DNA from: Paenibacillus typhae
GTDB lineage: Bacteria; Bacillota; Bacilli; Paenibacillales; Paenibacillaceae
Direction of reading: 5' to 3'
Assembly: GCF_900099765.1 (NCBI RefSeq)
Contig: NZ_FNDX01000002.1
Location: 310,001 to 374,000, forward strand
DNA length: 64,000 nt
The notes beneath the pieces were generated by a model that saw only the letters and a list, made by a program, of their open reading frames with translations, had not been told where the DNA came from and searched no databases. Made by a program: the position numbers and the translations under genes. Below are positions 27,723 through 35,860 of the stretch, in pieces; the first letter of the stretch is position 1; each line of letters starts with the position of its first letter.

Positions 27723-29249
27723 TTAGCGGTTTTGCGCCTTTTTCTGAAATATTCCACTGCGTTTTACAGGCAAATGGAGCTTCCCCGTCTCCGTCAGCAG
27801 GCGGTCTAGCATATGGATCAGCTTGCCTTTACGCTGAAAAGGATTCTGCTGCAGCGGCAGACTGCAAACTTTAACCCGTCCGTGCAGTGCAGCTGCCAGC
27901 AGTCCGGCTGCTGAATGGCTGGCCAGCGGCAGGCAAATGCGCCAATCCGCAGTGGGTGTGAGGCGGCTCCGCCGCAGCCAATGCAGGGTATCCTCCAGCC
28001 GCCAGTCAGCCCCGGAAGACAGCAGCAGCGGAATACCGCTGTTAACAAATACCTCTTGAGCCCCGTCAAAACTGCCTGTGCCAAGGTCTACGACGATATA
28101 GCTGTAATGTTTTTCAAGGAGCCGGCTTAAATTACCGGCGGCAGGACGCGGCCAGTAATCTATTCCTTTCCAGCTGACCGGGTTATCTTGAGAATCCGCT
28201 GTTTCTGAACCGGCAGGATAGTCCAGCAGGCTGCATATCCGCCCGTACACGGCAGAATCAGGACTGAAGCCAACCCACGCTGTTTTCCCTCTCCTGGCAA
28301 GACAGCTGGCAGCTGCAAAGGAGGTATGTGTTGTACCGAGACCTGCAGCTATGCCCAGCAAGGCGACGATCGTGGCCTGGGAGCTCACGGAGATGTTCGA
28401 AGTTGTCTCCAGTCTGTTGCGGGTATCCCGTTTATCAGGCCTGCTTCCGGACTCCCCTGCCGGCTCAAGCGCCAGCAGCACTTGCTGCGCGCTCTGATAT
28501 CGCTCCTCCGGATGGTAACGCAGCAGCCGGCGAATGACCGGGATCAGCAATGACATGTTTCTGCGGTCCAGCCTGGCCTCCATCCCCCGCTCCCAGCGGC
28601 TGTACAGCCCTCCGGAAGCCATGTACAGCATAAGTGCTCCCAGACCATATAGATCGGAGGCCGGACTGCTCTGCCCGCTGCCGTATTGCTCGGGCGCAGC
28701 AAAGCCGGCAGTGCCGAACTTTTCGGTATCTTCCGCAGCTCCCTGCCTGTAGCTGCGGGCAATACCGAAATCAATCAGCCTAAGTTCACCGGTTCCGGTC
28801 AGCATAATATTGGAGGGCTTCAGGTCGCGGTAGATAATCGGGGGATGATGGCTATGGAGATAATGAAGGACCCCAAGCAGCTGGCGCGCATAGGAGGCGA
28901 TCTGCTCTCCATCAAGCGGGGCAGCCTGCTCTTTTATATAATCCGACAGGGTAACCCCTCCTATATAATCCATTACCAGATAGCAGTAATTTTGCTCATC
29001 CGGCGGAAAGAAATCAACAATACGCGGAAGCAACCTATGATTTAATGAGATTAACAATTCTGCTTCAGCCGCTACGTTCCCCGATGTCTCACGCTGGGTA
29101 ATGCTCTCTTTAACAGCCCAGCACTGGCCCGGCAGGCGCATATCCTCAGCAAGATATACATGACTCATCCCCCCTGAGGCAAGCTTCCGTATAATCCGGT
29201 ACCGCCCGCCAAGAAAGAATCCTTCAGCAAGTTTTGATTCAAAAAGCAT
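27723..29249 (-). CDS. Ser/Thr protein kinase fused to a MinD/CpsD-like ATPase domain
   Basis: A 508-residue protein. The N-terminal Hanks-type kinase (about 18-265) has the G-loop LASGGMSHVYLA, Lys47 in WAVKESI, catalytic loop YRDLKPSNIM (Asp142), DFG at 160-162 and APEQYG. A linker leads to a C-terminal domain (about 290-508) that looks like a MinD/CpsD fold: TIVALLGIAAGLGTTHTSFA, then VVDLGTGSFDG. The deviant Walker A lacks the usual Lys before the Thr (GLGTTH), so ATP binding is uncertain. No transmembrane segment or PASTA repeats are present, so it is cytosolic. ATG 29249 follows GGGGAGACG. Confidence 0.87.
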   Translation of the reverse strand: MLFESKLAEGFFLGGRYRIIRKLASGGMSHVYLAEDMRLPGQCWAVKESITQRETSGNVAAEAELLISLNHRLLPRIVDFFPPDEQNYCYLVMDYIGGVTLSDYIKEQAAPLDGEQIASYARQLLGVLHYLHSHHPPIIYRDLKPSNIMLTGTGELRLIDFGIARSYRQGAAEDTEKFGTAGFAAPEQYGSGQSSPASDLYGLGALMLYMASGGLYSRWERGMEARLDRRNMSLLIPVIRRLLRYHPEERYQSAQQVLLALEPAGESGSRPDKRDTRNRLETTSNISVSSQATIVALLGIAAGLGTTHTSFAAASCLARRGKTAWVGFSPDSAVYGRICSLLDYPAGSETADSQDNPVSWKGIDYWPRPAAGNLSRLLEKHYSYIVVDLGTGSFDGAQEVFVNSGIPLLLSSGADWRLEDTLHWLRRSRLTPTADWRICLPLASHSAAGLLAAALHGRVKVCSLPLQQNPFQRKGKLIHMLDRLLTETGKLHLPVKRSGIFQKKAQNR

Positions 29250-29274
29250 TAGTCGTCTCCCCTTCAATTGGATT

Positions 29275-29348
29275 ATAAAAAAAGAAAGCCTCCCGTGCTG
29301 CGCCCGGACCGGCTCAAGGCCGGAGGCGCAGACAACGGGAGGCTTTCC
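29275..29348 (-). terminator. Terminator of the Fpg/Nfo-to-methyltransferase operon
   Basis: On the minus strand AAAGCCTCCCGT ... ACGGGAGGCTTTC encloses a second stem (CTCCGGCCTTGAGCC...), followed by TTTTTTTATA. It lies right after the methyltransferase stop codon. Confidence 0.85.
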
Positions 29349-29373
29349 CGGTTCTTCCAGATATTTGGTCTGA

Positions 29374-30441
29374 TTAATATTTAATCATATAAAGTGTTAT
29401 TTCATCCCGGTTATGGAACAGCTGCTTTGCCCGCTGGAGCTGCATCCGTTCCCCTTCAAACATGGCGATGATCTCCTTGATCACTGCCATAGGCTTCTTG
29501 TGCATCAGCTTCACGGTAACTACGGCCGTTCCGCCCGGTGCGAGGCTGTGCATAAGACCGGTAACGAGCTTGGCCATCAGCTTGGGGCTCCAGCTCATGT
29601 CACATACGAGCAGATCAAATTCACTGTCACTGAATTTGACTTCGCCGGCATTCTTGCGCAGAATCTTCAGGTTCGGCTGATTGCGGAGCGATTCATGCAT
29701 CAGCGCCGGATCAATTGCTGTAACCTTCAGGCCGCGCTCCAGCAGGAACGAAGTCCAGCCGCCGGGCGAAGCGCCGATATCCACAGCATTACTGAAGCTT
29801 GAGAACGGAATGGCAAATTCCTTTTCGGCTTCCATCAGCTTGAACTTGGCCCGCGAGATTTGCCCGTCCTCCTTGCGGAAGCGGATCATTCCGCCGTTCC
29901 AGCTGGACAGGTTATCCTCCGGCCGGGAAACCCCGGCATACAGCGCATCCCCGTCCGCATAGACGGAAATAATCCAGGCGGGCTCCTGTACAGTAAAGTC
30001 TGCTTCCAGATCCGCCAGCCGTTCCTGCAGCCATTCGCGCAACTCACCAGGGCTGTGCGGCCAGAAGGATGAGGTTCCCTTACGGACATGCAGGGACACC
30101 TTTTCGCCTTCCAGCTCACTGCGCCGGCTCAGATAAACCGCCAGCCGCTCCAGAGCAGACATATCCCCCTGGTCCTGAAATTGGACCGGCTGGATATGCC
30201 GCAGGAAGATCGGCGGATTACTGCTGAGCTTCCCTGCTATCTCAGCAGGTTCGCCCTCCAGCGTAGCAAGAAAAATCTCGCCCGGCAGCAGCAGCGTGCT
30301 CTTCACCGCCCCGAACAGGCGGCGAAGCTCCTCCTGGGCATAAGGGGCAAAGCCGTGATTGGCGGTGCAGATATAGCGGGACAGGATTTTGTCTTCAGGA
30401 GCAGCAGCCTGCGCTCCGGTTTCTTGTGTTAAATCGTTCAA
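29374..30441 (-). CDS. FtsJ-like RNA 2'-O-methyltransferase (RlmM-like)
   Basis: A 355-residue SAM-dependent methyltransferase. The N-terminal half (about residues 20-200) resembles a THUMP-type RNA-binding module; the C-terminal half has the SAM motif VDIGASPGGWTSFLLERG, then LLVCDMSWSPKL and AVVTVKLMHKKPM, a K-D-K pattern of FtsJ/RlmM 2'-O-ribose methyltransferases. It probably modifies rRNA or tRNA. The start is TTG at 30441, eight bases after CTGGAGG, and it begins one base after the ABC gene stop codon, so it is translated within that operon. Confidence 0.85.
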   Translation of the reverse strand: MNDLTQETGAQAAAPEDKILSRYICTANHGFAPYAQEELRRLFGAVKSTLLLPGEIFLATLEGEPAEIAGKLSSNPPIFLRHIQPVQFQDQGDMSALERLAVYLSRRSELEGEKVSLHVRKGTSSFWPHSPGELREWLQERLADLEADFTVQEPAWIISVYADGDALYAGVSRPEDNLSSWNGGMIRFRKEDGQISRAKFKLMEAEKEFAIPFSSFSNAVDIGASPGGWTSFLLERGLKVTAIDPALMHESLRNQPNLKILRKNAGEVKFSDSEFDLLVCDMSWSPKLMAKLVTGLMHSLAPGGTAVVTVKLMHKKPMAVIKEIIAMFEGERMQLQRAKQLFHNRDEITLYMIKY

Positions 30442-30442
30442 A

Positions 30443-31219
30443 TCAATTGCCTCCAGGTCTGATTTTTATCCAGGGACGACCGCCATCCCATTCAACATCC
30501 ACAGGAATATCAAATGTAGCCAGGATCATTTCCTTCGTTAATACTTCTTCCTTGGGCCCGGAGCCGGCCAGCTTGCCGTCACGGATCAGCGCCACATGGG
30601 TAAAGAGCGGTACGATCTCTTCAACATGATGGGTAACATAGACGACCGAAACATTGCGCTGCTTCAGCTTGTCAACCTCCGCAAGCATTTTCTCCCGTTC
30701 ATACAGGTCAAGACCGGCGCAGGGCTCGTCCATAATGAGCAGCTTCGGTTCAGCCATCAGGCATCTGGCCAGCATCGCCTTCTTGCGCTCACCCTGGGAC
30801 AGCGTGCCGAACGGATGATAGGCCAGCCCGCCCAGATTCATATCTTCAAGCAATTTGATCGCCTGCTCCTTCACCTGCTGCGGAATCGCCTGATAGAAGC
30901 GGAGGTAAGCATAGGCACCCGTAGCCACCACTTCCCAGACGGGATCACTTAGTGACAGCTTTTCCATCAGGGATGGCCCGATATAACCGATTTCCTTGCG
31001 CACTTCACGGACATCGCATTGTCCGAACTTGTATCCGAGCACTTCCACCGATCCGCTGCTCGGAAACAGATAACCCGTCATCATTTCGAGAATTGTTGTT
31101 TTGCCGGAGCCGTTCCGTCCCAGGATCACCCAGTTTTCACCCGGCTTCATCTCCAGGGATACATCATCAAGAATCAGGCTTTGCTCTCTCCGCAGGGTAA
31201 GATGTTGTAATGATATCAT
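30443..31219 (-). CDS. ABC transporter ATP-binding protein (YlmA-like)
   Basis: A 258-residue nucleotide-binding domain. The Walker A is LGRNGSGKTTILE, the signature LSQGERKKAML, the Walker B LLIMDEPCAGLDLYE, and the H-loop VTHHVEEI. The sequence resembles YlmA-type and ModF-related proteins that stand alone. No permease is encoded near it. Its position between a thioredoxin-like and a methyltransferase gene, with 0-1 bp spacing on each side, argues that it works in a soluble complex or with a distant permease. Confidence 0.85.
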   Translation of the reverse strand: MISLQHLTLRREQSLILDDVSLEMKPGENWVILGRNGSGKTTILEMMTGYLFPSSGSVEVLGYKFGQCDVREVRKEIGYIGPSLMEKLSLSDPVWEVVATGAYAYLRFYQAIPQQVKEQAIKLLEDMNLGGLAYHPFGTLSQGERKKAMLARCLMAEPKLLIMDEPCAGLDLYEREKMLAEVDKLKQRNVSVVYVTHHVEEIVPLFTHVALIRDGKLAGSGPKEEVLTKEMILATFDIPVDVEWDGGRPWIKIRPGGN

Positions 31220-31552
31220 TTATGAGGACACTCTCCTTATGTAATCCAGCATCTGCTCTACAGAGCCCATCGAATACAAAATTTCCGGCCCGCCCGTCCG
31301 GTCCGCCCCGGCGGTCATCAGCGCCGGCACACTTGATATGCGGTAGCGGCTGACGATCCCCGGAAGCATGTTAACATTCGCTTCAGCAATTACGAGGCCG
31401 GGAGGCAGCAGATGCGCTGCCACCTCAAGCATCCGCCGGGCGGCTTTGCAGGTTCCGCACAGCGGTGTATGCAAAAAGACGACCAGCGGTTCGCCCGGCT
31501 GCTCCAGCGCTAACGCCAGCTCCTGTTCATTCATTTGCTTAAATACCTTCAT
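31220..31552 (-). CDS. Thioredoxin-like protein
   Basis: A 110-residue thioredoxin-fold protein with the active site CGTC (FLHTPLCGTCKAARRML) and a cis-Pro loop near SSVPALMTAG. It has no signal peptide, so it acts in the cytoplasm. ATG 31552 overlaps the stop codon of the upstream cREC gene by four bases (ATGA), and its own stop codon abuts the start of the ABC gene. This coupling suggests a shared role with its neighbours. Confidence 0.88.
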   Translation of the reverse strand: MKVFKQMNEQELALALEQPGEPLVVFLHTPLCGTCKAARRMLEVAAHLLPPGLVIAEANVNMLPGIVSRYRISSVPALMTAGADRTGGPEILYSMGSVEQMLDYIRRVSS

Positions 31553-31893
31553 ATCGCGGTCACTCCTGCAGCAATCTCTGCCAACAGCTCATTGCCCGGC
31601 GGGCCATTATGCAGCACAGTCCCTGCAGGCACTGCGGAATAGAGCAGTTCATACATAGCTTTGCGGCCCGCGGAACTTGAGGTATGCAGATAGATTTCGC
31701 GCGGATACAGCCCTTCGAGCACAATCCGCCTTGCCACCTCATCCCCGCTGTAATCTTCCGGTCCCATGTCATAATCCAGCGACAGGATATTGACCTCACA
31801 CTCCCGCAGGAGCAGCAAGCATTCCTCTGTCGTTCTTGCCAGTGTAAAGCCCTCAGGCCGCTTGCGGCAATCATCCATAAAAATATTAATCAC
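31549..31893 (-). CDS. cREC domain protein (cyclic-phosphate processing receiver)
   Basis: A 114-residue single receiver-like domain. It begins MINIFMDDCRKRPEGF with the acidic pair, then SLDYDMGPEDYSGDEVARRI, and the conserved HTSSSAGRKAM with a histidine in place of the usual Ser/Thr, features of the cREC group, which comparative work has linked to cyclic-phosphate processing in RNA repair contexts. It is not a typical two-component receiver: there is no output domain. The GTG start at 31893 follows GCGGAGGA, two bases past the nfo stop codon. Confidence 0.75.
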   Translation of the reverse strand: MINIFMDDCRKRPEGFTLARTTEECLLLLRECEVNILSLDYDMGPEDYSGDEVARRIVLEGLYPREIYLHTSSSAGRKAMYELLYSAVPAGTVLHNGPPGNELLAEIAAGVTAI

Positions 31894-31895
31894 GG

Positions 31896-32753
31896 CTAAT
31901 CCTCCGCTTCATACCATTTGCGTACAGCTGCGATTTCCCCGCGGTGGGTGCCGTCAGGTCCTTTGGCGGTCTCCATGGCAACTGCGGTCCGGCGGAACGG
32001 TTCCGTGAGCATCAGCTCCCGCAGCTTTTTTTCACCAATATGCCCCTGCCCGATACCAGCATGCCTGTCCCTGCGCAGCCCGTAAGGAAACACGGAATCA
32101 TTCAGGTGAACCGCCACAAGATGCGGCCAGTACCCCAGCTCTGTTCCCCGCCCCAGCAGATCTTCTGTCTGTTCAGGGTTCCAGATCCCTGCGGCAAAGG
32201 CATGACAGGTATCGAAGCAGAAGCCGATCTTACCGGGATACCGGCTAAGCTCACGGACCTTGACCAGCTCTTCCAGCGTCATGCCTTCACGCCCGTGATT
32301 GCCGGCCTGGTTCTCAATCAGCAGCTTGGCCCGGCCCTCCCAAGAATCGAGCGTTTCATTCATACATTGTATAATATTTTGATAGCCTTGTAACGGTTCA
32401 AGCGCGCCGAAGGTTCCGAAATGCACAACAATGCCCAGCGAGCCGCAGGCTTCGGCGATCTCCAGATCGTTGCACAGTGACTCCACCATAACCTTTCTCG
32501 GGGAAGCTCCGGCAGCCCCGGCGGCCATATTGGTTGGATAAGGGGTATGGGCAATGGACACCATCTGATGCTTGCGGCAAAAGTCCGCACAATCCTCAGC
32601 ATCCCGCACATCGAGCGGCTTCAGCTTCAGGCTGCGCGGATTCTTTGGAAAATACTGAAAGCATGCCGCACCGCTCTCCCAGGCGAACCGGGCCGCACGG
32701 CCGTATCCGCCGCGGATGCTGACATGCGCCCCGATCTTGGGGCTAGACTTCAT
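31896..32753 (-). CDS. nfo: Endonuclease IV (AP endonuclease)
   Basis: A 285-residue TIM-barrel AP endonuclease that cuts 5' of abasic sites in base excision repair. Metal-ligand stretches are KIGAHVSIRGG, VSIAHTPYPTNMA, VVHFGTFGALE, LLIENQAGNHG, IGFCFDTCHAFAAG and AVHLNDSVFPYG with DRHAGIGQGHIGE. ATG 32753 was chosen because it overlaps the upstream Fpg-like stop codon by 11 bp; a longer frame reaches into that gene without a ribosome site. The overlap couples it to the glycosylase that makes its substrate. Confidence 0.94.
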   Translation of the reverse strand: MKSSPKIGAHVSIRGGYGRAARFAWESGAACFQYFPKNPRSLKLKPLDVRDAEDCADFCRKHQMVSIAHTPYPTNMAAGAAGASPRKVMVESLCNDLEIAEACGSLGIVVHFGTFGALEPLQGYQNIIQCMNETLDSWEGRAKLLIENQAGNHGREGMTLEELVKVRELSRYPGKIGFCFDTCHAFAAGIWNPEQTEDLLGRGTELGYWPHLVAVHLNDSVFPYGLRRDRHAGIGQGHIGEKKLRELMLTEPFRRTAVAMETAKGPDGTHRGEIAAVRKWYEAED

Positions 32754-33558
32754 GCTGGCAGTCCGGGCAGTAGAACACCTTGCGGCCGGACAGCTCAACT
32801 TTAACAATGTTTCCCCCGCCGCGCAGGCACGGTTCGCCTTCACGGTCATACACCTTGCACTGGTCATTATACGAGCCGGTTACGTTGTCGCCGGCCATAA
32901 ACGGCATTTCCATATATCCGCCGATTTCGGTCGCTTCCGTCAGTACCTTACGCACACTGTCATACAGGCGCGTAACGGCCTCCGGGGACAGATTCTGCAC
33001 CAGGACTGACGGCAGCAGCCTAGCTTCAAAAGCAATTTCATCCGCGTAGCAATTACCGATACCCGCCATTACCTGCTGATTCACAAGCAGGCTTTTTAGA
33101 GCTCCCCTGCGGCCCTTCAGCAGTGCGGCGAACCGCTCCGGCGTCATCCGGCGGTCCAGCAGCTCCGGTCCCAGCTTGCCCATCGCCGCTTCGCTCTCCT
33201 TCACCGACAGCAGATGCAGATAGCCGAGGCGCAGGCCCATGAAATACAGGATCTTGTCACCGAAAGCCAGCTCTACCTGGGTAGTGCGGTCCGGACGCTC
33301 TTCCTCGGTGCCGTAATACAGCAGCCCGCCCAGCATCAGATGCAGCAGCAGCCTGCGCCCGTCATGCAGATGGAACAGAATATGCTTCGCCCGGCGCTCC
33401 ACAAATACAATACGCGCACCAAGCAGGGCTTTTTTGAAGGCATCGGCTTCTATGTTAATCGTCTTCTCGCGGTTTACGGTCACACCCGTAATCGGCACAT
33501 TTATAAGATGCTGGCTGAGCAGCCTTCTGTAATTCTCCATTTCCGGCAATTCCGGCAT
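32743..33558 (-). CDS. Fpg/Nei-family DNA glycosylase with an altered zinc finger
   Basis: A 271-residue base-excision glycosylase of the Fpg/Nei family. It starts MPELPEMENYRRLL, so the catalytic Pro2/Glu3 are in place, with the helix-two-turn-helix NQQVMAGIGNCYADEI. The zinc finger reads EPCLRGGGNIVKVELSGR ... CPDCQ: the expected second cysteine of the first pair is Gly247 (C244-x-x-G), leaving three of four ligands. It may be a structural variant of the usual finger. ATG 33558 follows AAGGGACGATG. It is first in the six-gene operon. Confidence 0.88.
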   Translation of the reverse strand: MPELPEMENYRRLLSQHLINVPITGVTVNREKTINIEADAFKKALLGARIVFVERRAKHILFHLHDGRRLLLHLMLGGLLYYGTEEERPDRTTQVELAFGDKILYFMGLRLGYLHLLSVKESEAAMGKLGPELLDRRMTPERFAALLKGRRGALKSLLVNQQVMAGIGNCYADEIAFEARLLPSVLVQNLSPEAVTRLYDSVRKVLTEATEIGGYMEMPFMAGDNVTGSYNDQCKVYDREGEPCLRGGGNIVKVELSGRKVFYCPDCQHEV

Positions 33559-33604
33559 TGTTCATCGTCCCTTCAAGGTTGGTAAAAAAATCGCACCTTT
33601 GCCA

Positions 33605-34393
33605 TTATACACCGAGCATCGCCATAAGTTCAGCTAAATCACGGCAAATTTCATCAGGGGTCACACCTGTGACCGTTTTATAATGCTCCAGATTCTCCGC
33701 TGTAGTCAGGCCTGTCAGCACAAGCACCGTCCTGCAGCCGGCATTCACTCCTGCTGTAATATCTGTCCGCATATTATCTCCGACTACTACCGCTTCTTCC
33801 GGTTTGATACCAAGTATAGACGCCGCAAAGGTAATCAGGTGCGCTTCCGGCTTGCCGATCACCACCGGTGCAACACCGCTTGCGGCCTCAATTGCAGCGC
33901 CAATCGTCCCTGCTCCGGGCATAACTCCGTCATCAGACGGGAGCATTAAATCCGGATTGGTCAGCACGAACTTTGCCCCGCCCATAATCCAGCGGGATGC
34001 CCTCGCAAGTGAATCATATGTAAAAGCTCTATAAATACCCTGAACGACATACTGCGGATCATCCTCAACAATCTTCAGGCCTGCTGCCATACAGGCATCA
34101 ATCAGCCCCTCTTCCCCCAGTATCGCCACCCGTGCCTCCGGTAATTCCCCGGCGATATAACGCGCAGCCGCAAGCGACGAGGTACACACTTCCTCCGGCT
34201 TTGCTGCAATCCCCATTCCCTGCAAATGCGCAGCCACACCGGCCGCTGTCCGTGACGAATTATTCGTTACGAATAAAAAAGGAATTCCTGCCGTCCGCAG
34301 CCCTTCGATCAGCTTATCCGCTCCGGGTATCATCCGCCCGCCGTGAAACAGCGTTCCGTCCAGATCTATCAGCAAGCCTCCGATATTCTTCAT
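33605..34393 (-). CDS. HAD-IIA hydrolase (NagD/AraL-like)
   Basis: A 262-residue HAD-IIA phosphatase. Motif I is LIDLDGTLFHGG, motif II is FLFVTNNSSRTAAGV, and motif III/IV ends in VVIGKPEAHLI and VVVGDNMRTDITAGV. The C2-type cap of NagD proteins sits between. Relatives dephosphorylate nucleotides or sugar phosphates. It is 46 bp upstream of the Fpg-like gene on the same strand, so it may lead that operon. ATG 34393 follows AAGGAGGCTGC. Confidence 0.85.
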   Translation of the reverse strand: MKNIGGLLIDLDGTLFHGGRMIPGADKLIEGLRTAGIPFLFVTNNSSRTAAGVAAHLQGMGIAAKPEEVCTSSLAAARYIAGELPEARVAILGEEGLIDACMAAGLKIVEDDPQYVVQGIYRAFTYDSLARASRWIMGGAKFVLTNPDLMLPSDDGVMPGAGTIGAAIEAASGVAPVVIGKPEAHLITFAASILGIKPEEAVVVGDNMRTDITAGVNAGCRTVLVLTGLTTAENLEHYKTVTGVTPDEICRDLAELMAMLGV

Positions 34394-34644
34394 ACAGCAG
34401 CCTCCTTCTTCCTTGATTTTCTATTAACATCATTAACTATTAATACAATTAAATTAGGCTATACAGCTTAGAATCTCTGCTTTTGCCCGATGATAACACT
34501 AGTCACAATGTACCGCCCGCCCCTCAGCGCCGTCCCGGTTTCGTCATAATCTACACTGCTTCGTAGAGTAAACGGCACCTCTTTACTTAAAATTTAACGC
34601 ACCCGGTCGAACGATAGCGAACAGCTGCAGTGACGGTGGTTTTT

Positions 34645-34723
34645 TGACAGCTCCCTGTCATTTCCTGCGCTTTCCCGGAAAATAATTTTGATTTCCCCGG
34701 TTATTTTCCGGACCTTTGGTCCG
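34645..34723. other. Three nested or adjacent hairpins downstream of rnz
   Basis: The 331-bp gap (34394-34724) holds no gene. Near its right end are three perfect inverted repeats: TGACAG/CTGTCA at 34645-34660, CCGGAAAATAA/TTATTTTCCGG at 34675-34711, and CGGACC/GGTCCG at 34709-34723. The last overlaps the second and lies two bases past the rnz stop codon. No run of Ts follows on the minus strand, so they may slow or end transcription or protect the rnz 3' end rather than act as a standard terminator. The remainder of the gap shows little. Confidence 0.5.
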
Positions 34724-34724
34724 C

Positions 34725-35654
34725 TTACTTTCTCCGGTATACCGGAAATGTGCAGAACTCTTCGGCCAGCAGAGTCTGCGGGAAAATGGCCTGCGCCTCT
34801 GCCAGCAGCGGAGCAAGCTCCTCCTGGGTTACATAACGTGAGCTGAAGTGGGTCAGCAGCAGCTCACGCCCGCCCGCCTGCCTAGCCAGCTCTGCAGCCT
34901 GGGCTGCCGTGCTGTGATGATACTGGTAAGCCATATCCGCCAGATCATGGGCGAAGGTTGCCTCATGGATAATCAGATCCGCCCCCCGGGCCAGCGGCAG
35001 ACTGCCCGGGCACGGACGTGTATCACCCAGCACAGTTACAATACGCCCCTTCTTCGGCTCACAGATCACCTCAGCCGCCCGGACGACTGTTCCGTCCTCA
35101 GTCGTGATATCCTCGCCCTTCTTCAGTCTTCCGTACAACGGGCCGGGCTTCAGCCCGTAACTCAGAAGCAGCTCTGTATTCAGGCTGCCGGGACTGTCCT
35201 TCTCTGTTACCCGGTATCCATAGCTGTCAATCCGGTGCTCCAGCAGACCCGCCTCTACCTTAAAGGTGTCATCCTCGAAGATCAGTCCGCCCGTATGCTC
35301 TACAATCTCCAGCTTGTAAGGAACCCGGGACTGGCTTACTGACAGGGACACATCCAGAAAAGCCTTCAGCCCCGGCGGCCCGTACACCGTCAGCGGGGCC
35401 GTACCTCCCTGATAGCCGCGGCTGGACAGCAGTCCGGGCAGGCCGAACAGGTGGTCACCATGCAGATGGGTGATGAACAGCTTCTCCAGCTTGCCGAGCC
35501 GCAGCGGCGAACGCAGCACCTGATGCTGTGTCCCTTCCCCGCAATCGAACATCCAGAAGCTGCGCCGTTCCTCCATCAGCCTGAGGGCCACTGAGGTTAC
35601 ATTGCGCTGTATTGTAGGCACTCCGGCATTGGTGCCAAGAAAATAGATTTCCAT
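34725..35654 (-). CDS. rnz: Ribonuclease Z
   Basis: A 309-residue tRNA 3' processing endonuclease. The metallo-beta-lactamase core motif is ITHLHGDHLFGLPGLL, with DCGEGTQHQ upstream and VLGDTRPCPGSL and IHEATFAHDLADMAYQYHHSTA supplying further metal ligands and the flexible arm. The ATG at 35654 follows AAGGGAGGATCTGG. The length matches the B. subtilis enzyme (307). It cuts the 3' trailer from pre-tRNA lacking an encoded CCA. Confidence 0.95.
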   Translation of the reverse strand: MEIYFLGTNAGVPTIQRNVTSVALRLMEERRSFWMFDCGEGTQHQVLRSPLRLGKLEKLFITHLHGDHLFGLPGLLSSRGYQGGTAPLTVYGPPGLKAFLDVSLSVSQSRVPYKLEIVEHTGGLIFEDDTFKVEAGLLEHRIDSYGYRVTEKDSPGSLNTELLLSYGLKPGPLYGRLKKGEDITTEDGTVVRAAEVICEPKKGRIVTVLGDTRPCPGSLPLARGADLIIHEATFAHDLADMAYQYHHSTAAQAAELARQAGGRELLLTHFSSRYVTQEELAPLLAEAQAIFPQTLLAEEFCTFPVYRRK

Positions 35655-35778
35655 TCCAGATCCTCCCTTCTTCACTCTTTAATATGCACAGCAGCCGTAG
35701 CCGCTTAGTCTCTGAACTGAATTTTACCCTTTTTAGGCGCTGAAAGCACATTTTCTTTCTGAAGCTTTTTTTCACCAG

Positions 35779-35804
35779 CAAAAAACCTCCCGGTTACGGG
35801 AGGT
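35779..35804 (-). terminator. Terminator of metH
   Basis: On the minus strand ACCTCCCG and CGGGAGGT form an 8-bp stem with a GTAAC-like loop, followed by TTTTTT. It lies 57 bp past the metH stop codon. Confidence 0.8.
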
Positions 35805-35860
35805 CCGCTGAAGAAGAACGATTACTTCTCCTTCGCTAAGTTGAGGTTCAGTAAGGGAGA

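Noticed and set aside
31896..32867. Longer N-terminal form of endonuclease IV
   Set aside because: The extra 38 residues overlap the glycosylase gene in another frame, look like random translation, and the family start motif KIGAHVS lies right after Met at 32753.
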